Notes: generated from the letters alone by a model not told the origin. A DNA stretch of 64,000 bases from Arenimonas donghaensis DSM 18148 = HO3-R19 (GCF_000743535.1 NZ_AVCJ01000012.1:283363-347362); one strand, 5' to 3'. Counted from the stretch's first letter, positions 16,648 to 25,628 are shown. Numbers and translations are program-made.

Positions 16648-17628
16648 TCAGTCGGGGTCGGGCGGGGGTTCCTGCAGGGCGGCCAGCTGCTCCTGCATCT
16701 GGGTGATCACCGATTCCCAGTGCCGCGGGGCTTCGAACCAAGGGAAGGCGACCGGGAAGGCCGGGTCATGCCAGCGTCGGGCGATCCAGGCGTTGTGGTG
16801 GAGCAGGCGCAGGGTGCGCAGGGGTTCGACCAGGTGCAATTGCCGGCGGTCGAAGGCGCGGAAGGTTTCGTAGCCCTCGAGCAGCCAGCGCCAGGGGTCG
16901 CGGCTGTCTTCGCGGCGGCCGGCCAGCATCCACAGATCCTGCACCGCCGGCCCGGCGAGGCAGTCGTCGAGGTCGACGAAGTGGGCCTGGTCATCACGCC
17001 ACAGGATGTTGCCCGGGTGGCAGTCCCCGTGCAGGCGCAGCATCACCGTTTCGCCGGCGCGTTCGTAACAATCGTCCATGGCATCGAAGAGGGCTTCGGC
17101 CAGGCGCTCGAAGTTGTCCTCCAGCTCCGGCGGCAGCCAGCCTTCTTCGAGCAGGTAATGCACCGGGTCTTCGCCGTGGCTTTCGATGCCGATGACGTCC
17201 CGGTGCCTGAATCCACGGGCCGCACCGACGGCGTGCATGCGGCCGAGCACGCGGCCCAGGTGGGTGAGCACGTCACGCCGGCCCAGCTCGGGCGCGTGGC
17301 CGCCGCGCATTTCGAACAATGCGAAGCGGTGGCCTTCGAAGTGGTGCAGGGTCTGTCCGTCCAGGACCAGGGGGGGCACCACGGACAGGTCCGCGGCCCG
17401 CAGCTCGGCCGAGAAGGCGTGCTCTTCGCCGATGGCTTCGTCGGTCCAGCGACCCGGCCGGTAGAACTTCGCCACGCGCGCCGGGCCGTCTTCCATGCCG
17501 ATGCGGTAGACGCGGTTCTCGTAGCTGTTGAGCGCCAGCACGCGACCATCGCAGCGCAGGCCCAGCGATTCGACGGCGTGCAGGATGCGGTCGGGGTCGA
17601 GGTCGGCGAACGGCGTGTTGCCGCCCAC
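16648..17628 (-). CDS. srkA: SrkA/YihE-type stress response kinase
   Basis: 326 residues of the APH-like SrkA family, Ser/Thr kinases that protect against stress-induced cell death in E. coli. Visible are the N-lobe ALNSYENRVYRIG with Lys in RVAKFYRPGRW, the catalytic loop LRLHGDCHPGNILW and the metal-binding FVDLDDCLAGP. Start: GTG at 17628, overlapping the upstream stop (TAGTG); an ATG start is not available near the conserved N-terminus. It is last in a tightly coupled minus-strand series with a methyltransferase, a symporter and a dioxygenase. Confidence 0.93.
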   Translation of the reverse strand: MGGNTPFADLDPDRILHAVESLGLRCDGRVLALNSYENRVYRIGMEDGPARVAKFYRPGRWTDEAIGEEHAFSAELRAADLSVVPPLVLDGQTLHHFEGHRFALFEMRGGHAPELGRRDVLTHLGRVLGRMHAVGAARGFRHRDVIGIESHGEDPVHYLLEEGWLPPELEDNFERLAEALFDAMDDCYERAGETVMLRLHGDCHPGNILWRDDQAHFVDLDDCLAGPAVQDLWMLAGRREDSRDPWRWLLEGYETFRAFDRRQLHLVEPLRTLRLLHHNAWIARRWHDPAFPVAFPWFEAPRHWESVITQMQEQLAALQEPPPDPD

Positions 17629-18221
17629 TAGCGCGGCAGTTCCAGCGCGGTCGCGCGCTCGGCCAGGGGCATCGACAGGTACAGGTGCGAACCCAGCGGC
17701 GAGAAGCCGGCCTTGCGGAACGCCTGGCGGTACCAGGTGGCCGGCCGGCGATGCAGTTGCTTGAGATCGCCGATGATCTCGTCGCCCTCGGCGAATACTT
17801 CCAGGAACGCGACGCCCTGGCACAGGCGCGAGAATTCCTTCAGCCCGCGCAGCAGCTCGTCGTCGTCCAGGTAGTGCATGACGTCCGAACACACCAGCAG
17901 GTCGACCGGGCGCGAGAAGCCCACCGCGGCCAGGTCGCCGAAGGGCATCCAGTGCAGGTTGCGGCTGGCACCGTAGCGATCCACCGCGTAGTCGCTGCTG
18001 TCCAGGCCCAGGTAGTTCAGGGTGGGGCGGAGCTTGAGCAGCGGCGCACGCCAGGCGCCTTCGCCGCAGCCGACGTCGAGCACCGACCTGATCGGCCTGC
18101 CCAGGTGGTATTCGGCGGTCGCCACGGCCAGCGCGACCTTCCTGCCCAGCGCCGCCGGACCGCCGAGGTCGCGCCGGCGGTACCAGTTTTCGAAGTAGTC
18201 GCGGTCGTAGACCTTCTTCAT
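17628..18221 (-). CDS. class I SAM-dependent methyltransferase
   Basis: A 197-residue Rossmann-fold methyltransferase. SAM-binding motif I is SVLDVGCGEGAWR near residue 46, motif II is LGLDSSDYAVDRY, and motif IV is LLVCSDVMHYLDDDELLRGL. The N-terminus begins MKKVYDRDYFENWYRR, as in a group of uncharacterised class I enzymes. The substrate is unknown. The start overlaps the bile-acid-type symporter stop by ATGA, and the stop overlaps the srkA GTG by one base. Confidence 0.9.
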   Translation of the reverse strand: MKKVYDRDYFENWYRRRDLGGPAALGRKVALAVATAEYHLGRPIRSVLDVGCGEGAWRAPLLKLRPTLNYLGLDSSDYAVDRYGASRNLHWMPFGDLAAVGFSRPVDLLVCSDVMHYLDDDELLRGLKEFSRLCQGVAFLEVFAEGDEIIGDLKQLHRRPATWYRQAFRKAGFSPLGSHLYLSMPLAERATALELPR

Positions 18222-19087
18222 GCGATGCGCGCCCTGGCCCGGTGCAGCAGCCAGGCGGCGAAGATCGCGCCGGTCAGGTACATGCTCAGCGCATACACCG
18301 CGGGGGCGATGCTGGCGGCGTCCCGACCCAGCACTTCGATGGCGATGAAGATCGCCAGGGTCCCGTTGTGGATGCCGATCTCGAAGGCGATGGCGATCGC
18401 CTGCGGCTCGGCCAGGCGCACGCCGCGGGCGACGAAATAGCCCGACAGCAGGCTGACCAGGTTGAACAGTATGCAGGCCAGGCCCACCACCGGCGCGTAA
18501 GCACGCACGATGTCCCATTCGGATACGAAAGCCATCACGATCAGCACGCCCAGCAGTGCCGAGGAGAGCAGGCGCACGGGCTTTTCGGCGGCGGCCGCCA
18601 GGGCCGGCCGCCAGGCCCGCAGCGCCATGCCCAGCGCCACCGGTCCGATCACCAGGATGGCGACCTCGACGATCTTGCGCGTTGGCGGCGGCACGCTGCC
18701 CTCGGTGCCCAGGAACACCGACAGGGCCAGGGCCGTCCAGACCGGCAGCGTCAGCAGCGCCAGGATGCTGTTGATGGCGGTCAGGCTGATGTTGAGCGCG
18801 ACGTCGCCGCGCGCCAGGTGGCTGAACAGGTTGGCGGTGACCCCACCGGGCGAGGCCGCCAGCAGCACCAGGCCAAGCGCCAGCTCGCCCGGCAGGTCGA
18901 AGGCCATCGCCAGGCCGAAGGCGACCGGTGGCAGCAGCAGCACCTGCACCCCCAGGGCCACCGCCACCGCCCGCGGCACCGCCAGCACGCGGCGGAAGTC
19001 GGCCAGCGTCAGGTGCAGGCCCAGCCCGGCCATCACCACGGCCAGCGCGATGGGCAGGAAGAGCATCAACACCGGATTGTCGGACAT
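18218..19087 (-). CDS. bile acid:sodium symporter family transporter
   Basis: A 289-residue inner-membrane protein with about nine or ten hydrophobic segments. The family blocks are GLGLHLTLADFRRVL (helix 2), LVLLAASPGGVTANLFSHLARGDVALNISLT (the crossing-helix motif) and the late FEIGIHNGTLAIFIA, which together mark the BASS fold. Bacterial members carry organic anions, often pantoate or similar acids, rather than bile salts. The ATG overlaps the dioxygenase stop as TGATG, suggesting that it could transport a substrate or product of that enzyme. Confidence 0.92.
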   Translation of the reverse strand: MSDNPVLMLFLPIALAVVMAGLGLHLTLADFRRVLAVPRAVAVALGVQVLLLPPVAFGLAMAFDLPGELALGLVLLAASPGGVTANLFSHLARGDVALNISLTAINSILALLTLPVWTALALSVFLGTEGSVPPPTRKIVEVAILVIGPVALGMALRAWRPALAAAAEKPVRLLSSALLGVLIVMAFVSEWDIVRAYAPVVGLACILFNLVSLLSGYFVARGVRLAEPQAIAIAFEIGIHNGTLAIFIAIEVLGRDAASIAPAVYALSMYLTGAIFAAWLLHRARARIA

Positions 19088-19878
19088 CAGCCGAGCTTTC
19101 CGATGATGACCGAGCGCATCGAAATCGGTCCGGTCACTTCTTCGTTGAAGAACTCGACCGGGTCCCCGTCGCGCTGCAACGCCAGCACGTAGAGCAGCGG
19201 CAGGTAGTGTTCCGGCGTGGGAATGGCCAGCAATGCGTCCGGTCCCAGGGTCTCGTAGCCGAGCATGCCTTCGTGGTGGCCTTCGGCGATGCGTTCGGCG
19301 ATGTCTTCGTCAAAGCGCAGCGCCCAGTCCAGCGGCGCCTCCTGTCCCTTCTTCCAGTAGCGCAGGTTGTGCACGATGTTGCCGGTGCCCAGCACCAGCA
19401 CGCCTTCGTCGCGCAGCGGCGCGAGCTGGCGGGCGAGGTCGTAGTGCCAGGCGCCGGGTTGCAGGCTGGACAGGCTCAGCGGCACCACCGGGATGTCGGC
19501 GGCGGGAAACATCGGCTCGAGCACGCTCCAGATGCCGTGGTCCAGTCCGCGGTGCGAATCGAAATGCACCCGGGGTTCGGTGACCAGTTCGGCGACCCGA
19601 TGCGCGAGTTCCGGACTGCCCGGTGCCGGGTAACGCACGTCGAACAGCGCCTTGGGGAAGCCGCGGAAGTCGTGGATGGTGTCGGGCTTTTGGGCGGTGC
19701 CGACATAAACGCCCTGGGTTTCCCAGTGCGCCGAGATGCACAGGATGGCTTTGGGTCGCGGCAGCCGCTGGCCCAATGCCTGCCAACTCCGACGCCAGGC
19801 GTTGTCCTCGATGGCGTTCATGGGCGATCCGTGCCCGACGAACAGGGCGGGCATCGGGCCAGGCATGGACGGGCTCAT
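19087..19878 (-). CDS. DODA-type extradiol dioxygenase family (YgiD-like)
   Basis: 263 residues of the class III extradiol dioxygenase superfamily, as in plant DOPA dioxygenase and E. coli YgiD. The expected histidines appear: ALFVGHGSPMNAI near residue 11, ILCISAHWETQGVYV near residue 46, LDHGIWSVLEPMFP near 113, and LVLGTGNIVHNLRYW near 164. It is a cytosolic non-haem metal enzyme, and the substrate is probably an aromatic diol. It is first in the coupled minus-strand run leading to srkA. The ATG at 19878 gives the normal length; an internal Met at residue 5 is possible. Confidence 0.92.
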   Translation of the reverse strand: MSPSMPGPMPALFVGHGSPMNAIEDNAWRRSWQALGQRLPRPKAILCISAHWETQGVYVGTAQKPDTIHDFRGFPKALFDVRYPAPGSPELAHRVAELVTEPRVHFDSHRGLDHGIWSVLEPMFPAADIPVVPLSLSSLQPGAWHYDLARQLAPLRDEGVLVLGTGNIVHNLRYWKKGQEAPLDWALRFDEDIAERIAEGHHEGMLGYETLGPDALLAIPTPEHYLPLLYVLALQRDGDPVEFFNEEVTGPISMRSVIIGKLG

Positions 19879-20063
19879 CGAGTCACTCTCCGGGGGCGTG
19901 GACTGGCGTCCACATTAACCAAGGCCACGGCGGATGCAAGACGGGGCCGGTCGCCGCGTTCCGGGAGCCGTGACTTGCGGCACTGCCGGGGCGGCCTCAG
20001 CTGGGTATTATCAACTCAACACTATGCACAAGACGCCTGTATGAAGCAGGCCGGGACAGAGCC

Positions 20064-20429
20064 ATGGCCGACACCGAGCCGCACCTGAAGAAATTCCAGA
20101 AGGAACTGAGCGCCGGGACCGTTTCGCTGGTCCTGCTGGCGGTACTGGCCCGGTCGGACGAGCCGCTCTACGGCTACCAGATCGCCAAGCGGTTGGAGCA
20201 GACCGGCGATCCGCTGCTCGGCGGCAAGCAAAGCGCGCTGTATCCGGTGCTGCGCAACCTCAGCGCGTCCGGGCTGGCCGAGAGCCACGTCGAGCCATCG
20301 GTCGCCGGTCCGCCACGCCGCTACTACCGCATCACCACGCTGGGCCGCCAGGCGCTGTCGGAATGGACCGGCAGCTGGCGCACCACCCGCGACTCCGTCG
20401 ATTCCGTGCTGGAAGGAAACCTGCGATGA
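20064..20429 (+). CDS. PadR family transcriptional regulator
   Basis: A 121-residue PadR-type winged-helix repressor. GTVSLVLLAVLARSDEPLYGYQIAKRL begins the HTH at residue 18, and KQSALYPVLRNLSASGLAES with the wing PPRRYYRITTLGRQAL completes it. The long C-terminal helix is short, as in the small PadR subfamily that pairs with DUF1700/DUF1129 membrane genes. The AT-richer stretch at about 20006-20025 just upstream holds TATTAT (20006-20011) and is the likely promoter and autoregulatory region. The gene ends in an ATGA overlap with the DUF1700-like membrane protein, the standard arrangement. Confidence 0.93.
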   Translation: MADTEPHLKKFQKELSAGTVSLVLLAVLARSDEPLYGYQIAKRLEQTGDPLLGGKQSALYPVLRNLSASGLAESHVEPSVAGPPRRYYRITTLGRQALSEWTGSWRTTRDSVDSVLEGNLR

Positions 20430-21331
20430 CCGCCGCCACCCCGAAAACCATCCCCGAATACCTCGACCAACTGCGTGCGGCACTGCGCGGTGCCGACCAG
20501 GCCCTGGTCCAGGATGCCCTGTACGACGCCGAGGAATACCTGCGCTCGGAAATGGCCGCCAACCCCGGCCTGTCCGAAGCCGACCTGATCGCCAGCGTCG
20601 CCACCTCGTACGGCGCCCCGGAAGAAGTGGCCGACATCTACCGCGACACCGAGGTGCAGGTGACGCGGGCGCTGCGCACGCCGCCAGCGCCGCCGCGCGC
20701 CAGCCTCACCGGCCGCTTCTTCGGCGTCGCCACCGACACCCGGGCCTGGACCGCGCTTTTTTACATGCTGCTGTCGCTGGCGACCGGCATCATCTACTTC
20801 ACCGCCGTGGTCACGGGCTTCAGTCTGTCGGCGAGCCTTGTCCTGATGATCATCGGCATCCCGGTGGTGATCCTCTTCGTGGGCCTGGTGCGGGTGCTGT
20901 CGCTGGTCGAAGGTCGCATCGTCGAGGTGCTGCTGGGCGAGCGCATGCCGCGCCGCCCGCTCTACCAGGGGCGTGGCCAGCCCTGGCTCGAGCGCATCGG
21001 CGCCATGTTCACCGATCCGCGCACCTGGTCGACCATGCTCTACCAGCTGATCATGCTGCCGCTGGGCATCGTCTATTTCACGGTCACGGTGACCGGCCTG
21101 GCGCTGTCGGTGGGGCTGGTGGGCGGTGGCATCCTCGCCCTCCTGGGCAGCTTCGGCCTGCCGGTGAGCATGGATTGGGACGGCGTCTACTTCGGTGCGC
21201 CCTGGCAGGCCGCGGTGGTCATTCTTGCCGGCGGGCTGTTGTTCTTCGCCATGCTGCACCTGGCGCGAATGGTCGGTCGCGGCCATGGCGCCCTGGCAAA
21301 GAGCCTGCTGGTCAAAACCGCCCAGCATTGA
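20426..21331 (+). CDS. DUF1700-type membrane protein with two sensor-like TM repeats
   Basis: 301 residues. The N-terminal 75 residues form a helical DUF1700-like cytosolic module (YLDQLRAALRGADQALVQDALYDAEEYL), followed by two repeated membrane units that each open with a TRAWTALFYMLLSL- or PRTWSTMLYQLIMLP-like segment and contain TGIIYFTAVVTGFSLS or LGIVYFTVTVTGLALS. This internal duplication is the putative sensor domain seen in PadR-linked proteins. The gene is coupled to padR by ATGA. The pair is likely an envelope-stress or lipid-responsive module, by analogy with similar pairs; the function here is unproven. Confidence 0.85.
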   Translation: MTAATPKTIPEYLDQLRAALRGADQALVQDALYDAEEYLRSEMAANPGLSEADLIASVATSYGAPEEVADIYRDTEVQVTRALRTPPAPPRASLTGRFFGVATDTRAWTALFYMLLSLATGIIYFTAVVTGFSLSASLVLMIIGIPVVILFVGLVRVLSLVEGRIVEVLLGERMPRRPLYQGRGQPWLERIGAMFTDPRTWSTMLYQLIMLPLGIVYFTVTVTGLALSVGLVGGGILALLGSFGLPVSMDWDGVYFGAPWQAAVVILAGGLLFFAMLHLARMVGRGHGALAKSLLVKTAQH

Positions 21332-21343
21332 CCCGGAGGGGCA

Positions 21344-21736
21344 TCAGGCAAGGGCAAACGTCCAGCCGATGCCCCACAGGCCCTGCACGACCAGGGCGAG
21401 CAAGGCGAGGATTGAAACCACGAAAGGAACGGCGCGACTTTTCGCCGGATCGATGTAGGCCGCCGCGTACCAGATCCTCGCCAGCAGCCAGACGGCGCCG
21501 AAAATGGCGGCGAGGCCGGGCAGTCCGAAGGCGGCAGCGACCCAGAGCGCCGGCAGGAACATCAGCGCGGATTCCTGGGTGTTCATCTGCGCGCGGAAAG
21601 TGCGCTCGAAGCCGTCGGGCCCGGTGGTTGCCGGTGCCTTGACGCCGTGAAGCCCGCGGGCTCGGCCGACCAGGGCCATCAGGGTCATCATCAGCAGGAC
21701 GGTGAGCAGGGTGATCAGGCCGATAAGGGGATGCAT
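21344..21736 (-). CDS. MAPEG family membrane protein
   Basis: A 130-residue integral membrane protein with four hydrophobic helices. FERTFRAQMNTQESALMFLPALWVAA is the MAPEG signature (glutathione-linked eicosanoid/detoxification fold), followed by GAVWLLARIWYAAAYI. Bacterial members are often glutathione S-transferase-like, but the activity is unproven. I chose the ATG at 21736, with AGGAG six bases upstream; an upstream in-frame ATG at 21757 would add seven residues. It converges with the DUF1700-like gene. Confidence 0.9.
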   Translation of the reverse strand: MHPLIGLITLLTVLLMMTLMALVGRARGLHGVKAPATTGPDGFERTFRAQMNTQESALMFLPALWVAAAFGLPGLAAIFGAVWLLARIWYAAAYIDPAKSRAVPFVVSILALLALVVQGLWGIGWTFALA

Positions 21737-21852
21737 GGCGGGCTCCTGGGGATTCACTACAGCCTAGCGGCTCCGCGACGTTTTGCGGGCCCGGCTTGCG
21801 ACGCCGGGCTTTGCAGTATGGTGGGTGCCCGGAAATCCCGCTGGAGTCGCCC

Positions 21853-23154
21853 ATGTCCGACCCCCTGGCCCAGCCCCTGCCATTGCCCTGCGGCGTGGTG
21901 CTGGGCAACCGCCTGTGCAAGGCGGCGATGACCGAGGGGCTCGGCGACTCCCGGTTGCGGGCGACGGCGAAGCTGGACCAGCTCTACGGCGCCTGGAGCG
22001 ATGGCGGTGCGTCGCTGCTGCTTACCGGCAACGTGGTGATCGACCACCGCGTGCTCGAGCGTCCCGGCAACGTCGCCATCGACCCGGGCTTCGCGCCCAG
22101 CGTCGATGCCACGGCCCGCGCGCGCCTTCGTGCCTGGGCCAGCGCCGGCACGCGGGCGGGCAACCAGCTATGGATGCAGGTTTCGCATGCCGGGCGGCAG
22201 TCGCCGCGTTATGTCACGCGCCGGCCGGTCGGGCCTTCCGACGTGCAGCTGGACCTGATGGGCAATTACGCCAGGCCGCGGGCCCTGCGCGAGGACGAGA
22301 TCCTCGGCCTGGTGCGGCGATTCGCCCAGGTGGCGGTGATCGCGCGCGACTGTGGCTTTACCGGCGTGCAGGTGCATGGTGCCCACGGCTACCTGCTCAG
22401 CAGCTTCCTGTCGCCGGTCACCAACCGGCGCAGCGACGCCTGGGGTGGTTCGCTGGAAAACCGCGCACGTTTCCTGCTTGAGACCGTGCGTGCCGTGCGC
22501 AAGGCCGTGGGCAACGACTTCCCGGTGTCGGTGAAGCTCAACTCGGACGATTTCCGCAAGGGCGGTTTCAGCCACGTCGACTGCCTGGGCGTGGTCGGGA
22601 TGCTCAACGGCGCCGGCGTGGACCTGCTGGAGATATCCGGCGGCAACTACGAACAGCCGCGCCTGCTTGGCCTGAGCGGTCGCGCCGATGACGCCGTCGA
22701 AGTTCGCGCCAGCACGCAGGTGCGCGAAGCCTATTTCCTGGACTATGCCGCCGCCATCCGCCGGGTCGCGACGATGCCGCTGATGGTCACCGGGGGCTTC
22801 CGTAGCCGCGAGGGCATGGAATCGGCGCTGGCCGGCGGCGATACCGACATGCTCGGCATCGCCCGGCCGTTCTGCACCCATCCCGATGTCGCCCGCCAGC
22901 TGCTGGCGCGCGAAATCGACACGCTGCCCGCCTACGAACACCGCCTGCACCTGCGGCCGCGCGGCCGGCTGTCGCCGGCCAGTCCCTGGCTGGCGGCGAA
23001 GATGATCAACGTGCTGGGCGCGCAGGGCTGGTACTACCAGCAGATGGCGCGCCTGGCCGATGGCCGCCATTTCGACCCGCGGCGCGGGGTCATGCGGTCC
23101 TTCGCCCGCTACTGGTGGGACGACCTGAGCCGCGCCGCCGCGCTCAAGCGATAA
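21853..23154 (+). CDS. NADH:flavin oxidoreductase, Old Yellow Enzyme family
   Basis: A 433-residue FMN-dependent TIM-barrel ene-reductase. Motifs in order are LCKAAMTEGLG (phosphate/FMN end), QVSHAGRQSPRYV, the GVQVHGAHGYLLSSFLSP active-site His/Tyr-type segment, RRSDAWGGSLENRARFLLE, and MLGIARPFCTHPDV near the C-terminus. The iron-sulfur cysteine set of 2,4-dienoyl-CoA reductases is absent, so this is the short OYE type. It is a cytosolic enzyme that probably reduces activated alkenes; the physiological substrate is unknown. It is followed 12 bp later by the DUF1415 gene. Confidence 0.92.
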   Translation: MSDPLAQPLPLPCGVVLGNRLCKAAMTEGLGDSRLRATAKLDQLYGAWSDGGASLLLTGNVVIDHRVLERPGNVAIDPGFAPSVDATARARLRAWASAGTRAGNQLWMQVSHAGRQSPRYVTRRPVGPSDVQLDLMGNYARPRALREDEILGLVRRFAQVAVIARDCGFTGVQVHGAHGYLLSSFLSPVTNRRSDAWGGSLENRARFLLETVRAVRKAVGNDFPVSVKLNSDDFRKGGFSHVDCLGVVGMLNGAGVDLLEISGGNYEQPRLLGLSGRADDAVEVRASTQVREAYFLDYAAAIRRVATMPLMVTGGFRSREGMESALAGGDTDMLGIARPFCTHPDVARQLLAREIDTLPAYEHRLHLRPRGRLSPASPWLAAKMINVLGAQGWYYQQMARLADGRHFDPRRGVMRSFARYWWDDLSRAAALKR

Positions 23155-23166
23155 GGAGCAGACCCG

Positions 23167-23739
23167 ATGACCCACGATCCCATGCATGGCGATGAACCGC
23201 TGACCGACGAGGCCGTCATCGAGGCGACCCGCGATTGGCTGGAAAAAGCGGTGATCGGACTGAACCTCTGCCCCTTCGCCAAGGCCGTGCACGTCCGGCG
23301 GCAGATCCGTTACGTGGTCAGCCAGGCCACCGACGAGGAAGGCCTGCTCGACGACCTGCTGCATGAGCTGCAGCTGCTGGCCTCGGCCGACCCGGGTGAC
23401 GTCGAGACGACGCTGGTGATCCATCCCTACGTGTTGCGTGATTTCCTGGACTACAACGACTTCCTGGACATCGCCGACGCCGCCGTCGAGGAGCTGCAGC
23501 TCGAAGGCGTGCTGCAGGTGGCCAGCTTCCATCCCGACTACCAGTTCGCCGACAGCGACCCGGCGGACATGGCGAACTTCAGCAACCGTGCGCCTTACCC
23601 GACGCTGCACCTGCTGCGGGAAGACAGCGTGGACAAGGCCGTCGCCGCCTTCCCGGAAGCCGACCGCATCTTCCAGGCCAACATCGACACCTTGCGCCGT
23701 CTTGGCATGGATGGCTGGAAGGCGCTGTGGCGCAAATGA
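23167..23739 (+). CDS. DUF1415 protein
   Basis: A 190-residue cytosolic protein of the DUF1415 family, widespread in proteobacteria and of unknown function. The signature WLEKAVIGLNLCPFAKAVHVRRQIRY is clear near residue 25, with a later FHPDYQFAD and NFSNRAPYPTLHLLREDSV. The conserved cysteine in NLCPFAK is the most likely functional residue. It follows the OYE-family gene by 12 bp and probably shares its transcript. It converges with the acyl-CoA dehydrogenase, leaving one base between stops. Confidence 0.93.
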   Translation: MTHDPMHGDEPLTDEAVIEATRDWLEKAVIGLNLCPFAKAVHVRRQIRYVVSQATDEEGLLDDLLHELQLLASADPGDVETTLVIHPYVLRDFLDYNDFLDIADAAVEELQLEGVLQVASFHPDYQFADSDPADMANFSNRAPYPTLHLLREDSVDKAVAAFPEADRIFQANIDTLRRLGMDGWKALWRK

Positions 23740-23740
23740 C

Positions 23741-25519
23741 TCAGAAGGCGTCCTCGGGCATCGCCATCAGGCTCGGGGCGCCGGCGCGCGCCTCGCGGAA
23801 CCGCTGCTCGACTTCCGGCAGCAGCCAGGCGAAATAGAAGCGTGCCGTCGCCAGCTTGGCGGCGTGGAACCGGTCGTTTTTGCCGAGCGCAAGCGCGGCC
23901 ATGCGCGCCCACAGCCAGGCGAAACACAGGTGGCCGACGATGCGCAGGTAGGGCACCGCGGCGGCACCGATTTCATTCGGGTCGTTCTTGGCCTTCGCGC
24001 CCAGCTCACGGCTAAGCGCCAGCGTCTGCGCCAGCAAGTTGCCGAGCGGGCCGGTGAAGGTGGCCAGGTCCTCGCGGCCGGCGTGCTCGTCCAGGAAGCG
24101 CTGCACCAGCGCGGCGAATCGGCCGAGCCTGGCGCCGCCGTCCATCAGCACCTTGCGGCCCAGCAGGTCGAGCGCCTGGATGCCGTTGGTGCCTTCGTAG
24201 ATCATGTTGATGCGCGCGTCGCGCACGAACTGGTCCATGCCCCACTCGGAAATGTAGCCGTGGCCGCCCAGCACCTGCTGGCACAGCGTCGTGGTCTCCC
24301 AGCCGTTGTCGGTCAGGAAGGCCTTGACCACCGGCGTGAGCAGCGCCATCAGCTCGCTGGCGTCCTCGCGCACGGCGGGGTCGGGATGGCCGTGTTCGCG
24401 GTCGAGCAGCAGGGCGGTCCAGGTGGCGAGCGCGCGCCCACCTTCGTTGTAGGCGCGTGCGGTGAGCAGCATGCGGCGCACGTCCGGATGCACCAGGATC
24501 GAGTCGGCCGGCTTGTCCGGCGAGGCCGCGCCCGTGGCGGCGCGTCCCTGCAGGCGGTCCTTCGCATAGGTCGCGGCGTTCTGGTAGGCGATTTCGGCCT
24601 GGCCCAGCGACTGCATGCCGACACCCAGGCGCGCGGAGTTCATCATCACGAACATCGCCGCCAGTCCCTTGTTGGGCTCGCCGATCAACCAGCCGGTGGC
24701 GCCGTCGAGGTTCATCACGCAGGTTGCGTTGCCGTGGATGCCCATCTTGTGTTCGATCGAGCCGGCCTGGATGGCGTTGCGGGCGCCGGGCTTGCCGTCG
24801 GCGTCGGGCAGGAACTTGGGCACCAGGAACAGCGAGATGCCCTTGGTGCCGGCCGGCGCGCCGGGCAGGCGGGCCAGGACCAGGTGCAGGATGTTTGCCG
24901 CCAGGTCGTGTTCGCCGGCGCTGATGAAGATCTTGGTGCCGGCCAGCGCGTAGCTGTCGTCGCCGTTGGGCTCGGCCCTGGTCTTGAGCATGCCCAGGTC
25001 GGTGCCGCAGTGCGGCTCGGTCAGGCACATGGTGCCGGTCCATGCACCCGAGACGATTTTCGTCAGGTAGACCTGCTTCTGCTCGTCGGTGCCGAAGGCC
25101 ATCAGGCACTCGTAGGCGCTGTGCGAGAGGCCGGCGTACATCAGCCAGGCCTGGTTGGCCGAATTCCACATTTCGTAGAGCCGGTTGTTGACCAGCGTCG
25201 GCAAGCCCTGGCCGCCGAAATCCGGGTCGCAGGCCACCGACGGCCAGCCGGCCTCGACGAACTGCTGGTAGGCGGCCTTGAAGCCTGGCGGGGCCGTGAC
25301 CACGCCGTCGCCGTGGAAGGTGCAGCCTTCCCGGTCGCCCACCTGGTTGAGCGGCAGGATGACCTGGCTGGCGAACTTCGCCCCTTCCTCGAGCACCGCC
25401 TCGATGGTGTCGCGGTCCAGGCCGGCATGGCGGGGCAGGGCGGCGAGCTCGGTTTCGGCCTGGAGCAGGTCGAACAGCACGAACTGCATGTCGCGCAGCG
25501 GGGCGGTGTAATGGGGCAT
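23741..25519 (-). CDS. acyl-CoA dehydrogenase (DmdC/FadE-like, 592 aa)
   Basis: A 592-residue acyl-CoA dehydrogenase of the long DmdC-like class (3-methylmercaptopropionyl-CoA dehydrogenase relatives). The N-terminal helical domain is followed by FAD and substrate motifs CLTEPHCGTDLG, FISAGEHDLA and the C-terminal catalytic-base segment INMIYEGTNGIQALDLLGRK. The extra 200 residues relative to classical 380-residue enzymes are normal for this class. It is a cytosolic fatty acyl-CoA oxidation enzyme; the chain length or special substrate cannot be read here. A strong GC hairpin separates it from the upstream VWA gene. Confidence 0.94.
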   Translation of the reverse strand: MPHYTAPLRDMQFVLFDLLQAETELAALPRHAGLDRDTIEAVLEEGAKFASQVILPLNQVGDREGCTFHGDGVVTAPPGFKAAYQQFVEAGWPSVACDPDFGGQGLPTLVNNRLYEMWNSANQAWLMYAGLSHSAYECLMAFGTDEQKQVYLTKIVSGAWTGTMCLTEPHCGTDLGMLKTRAEPNGDDSYALAGTKIFISAGEHDLAANILHLVLARLPGAPAGTKGISLFLVPKFLPDADGKPGARNAIQAGSIEHKMGIHGNATCVMNLDGATGWLIGEPNKGLAAMFVMMNSARLGVGMQSLGQAEIAYQNAATYAKDRLQGRAATGAASPDKPADSILVHPDVRRMLLTARAYNEGGRALATWTALLLDREHGHPDPAVREDASELMALLTPVVKAFLTDNGWETTTLCQQVLGGHGYISEWGMDQFVRDARINMIYEGTNGIQALDLLGRKVLMDGGARLGRFAALVQRFLDEHAGREDLATFTGPLGNLLAQTLALSRELGAKAKNDPNEIGAAAVPYLRIVGHLCFAWLWARMAALALGKNDRFHAAKLATARFYFAWLLPEVEQRFREARAGAPSLMAMPEDAF

Positions 25520-25600
25520 GGCGGGCTCTCGGGTCGGGCTTCAGGCGCACCATACCGGTGCGTATGTGAGGCCGGAGTATGCCCGAGTGCGCCGGCGCTG

Positions 25601-25628
25601 GGCCAGCCCCGCCGGGGCGGGGCTGGCC
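25601..25628 (-). other. strong GC hairpin between VWA and acyl-CoA dehydrogenase genes
   Basis: GGCCAGCCCCGCC at 25601-25613 pairs perfectly with GGCGGGGCTGGCC at 25616-25628. The stem lies 7 bp after the VWA stop. No T-tract follows on either strand, so it is not a textbook intrinsic terminator. An mRNA 3'-end or processing block is more likely. Confidence 0.5.

Noticed and set aside
25601..25628. GC hairpin considered a rho-independent terminator.
   Set aside because: No T-tract follows on either strand; recorded as a hairpin only.
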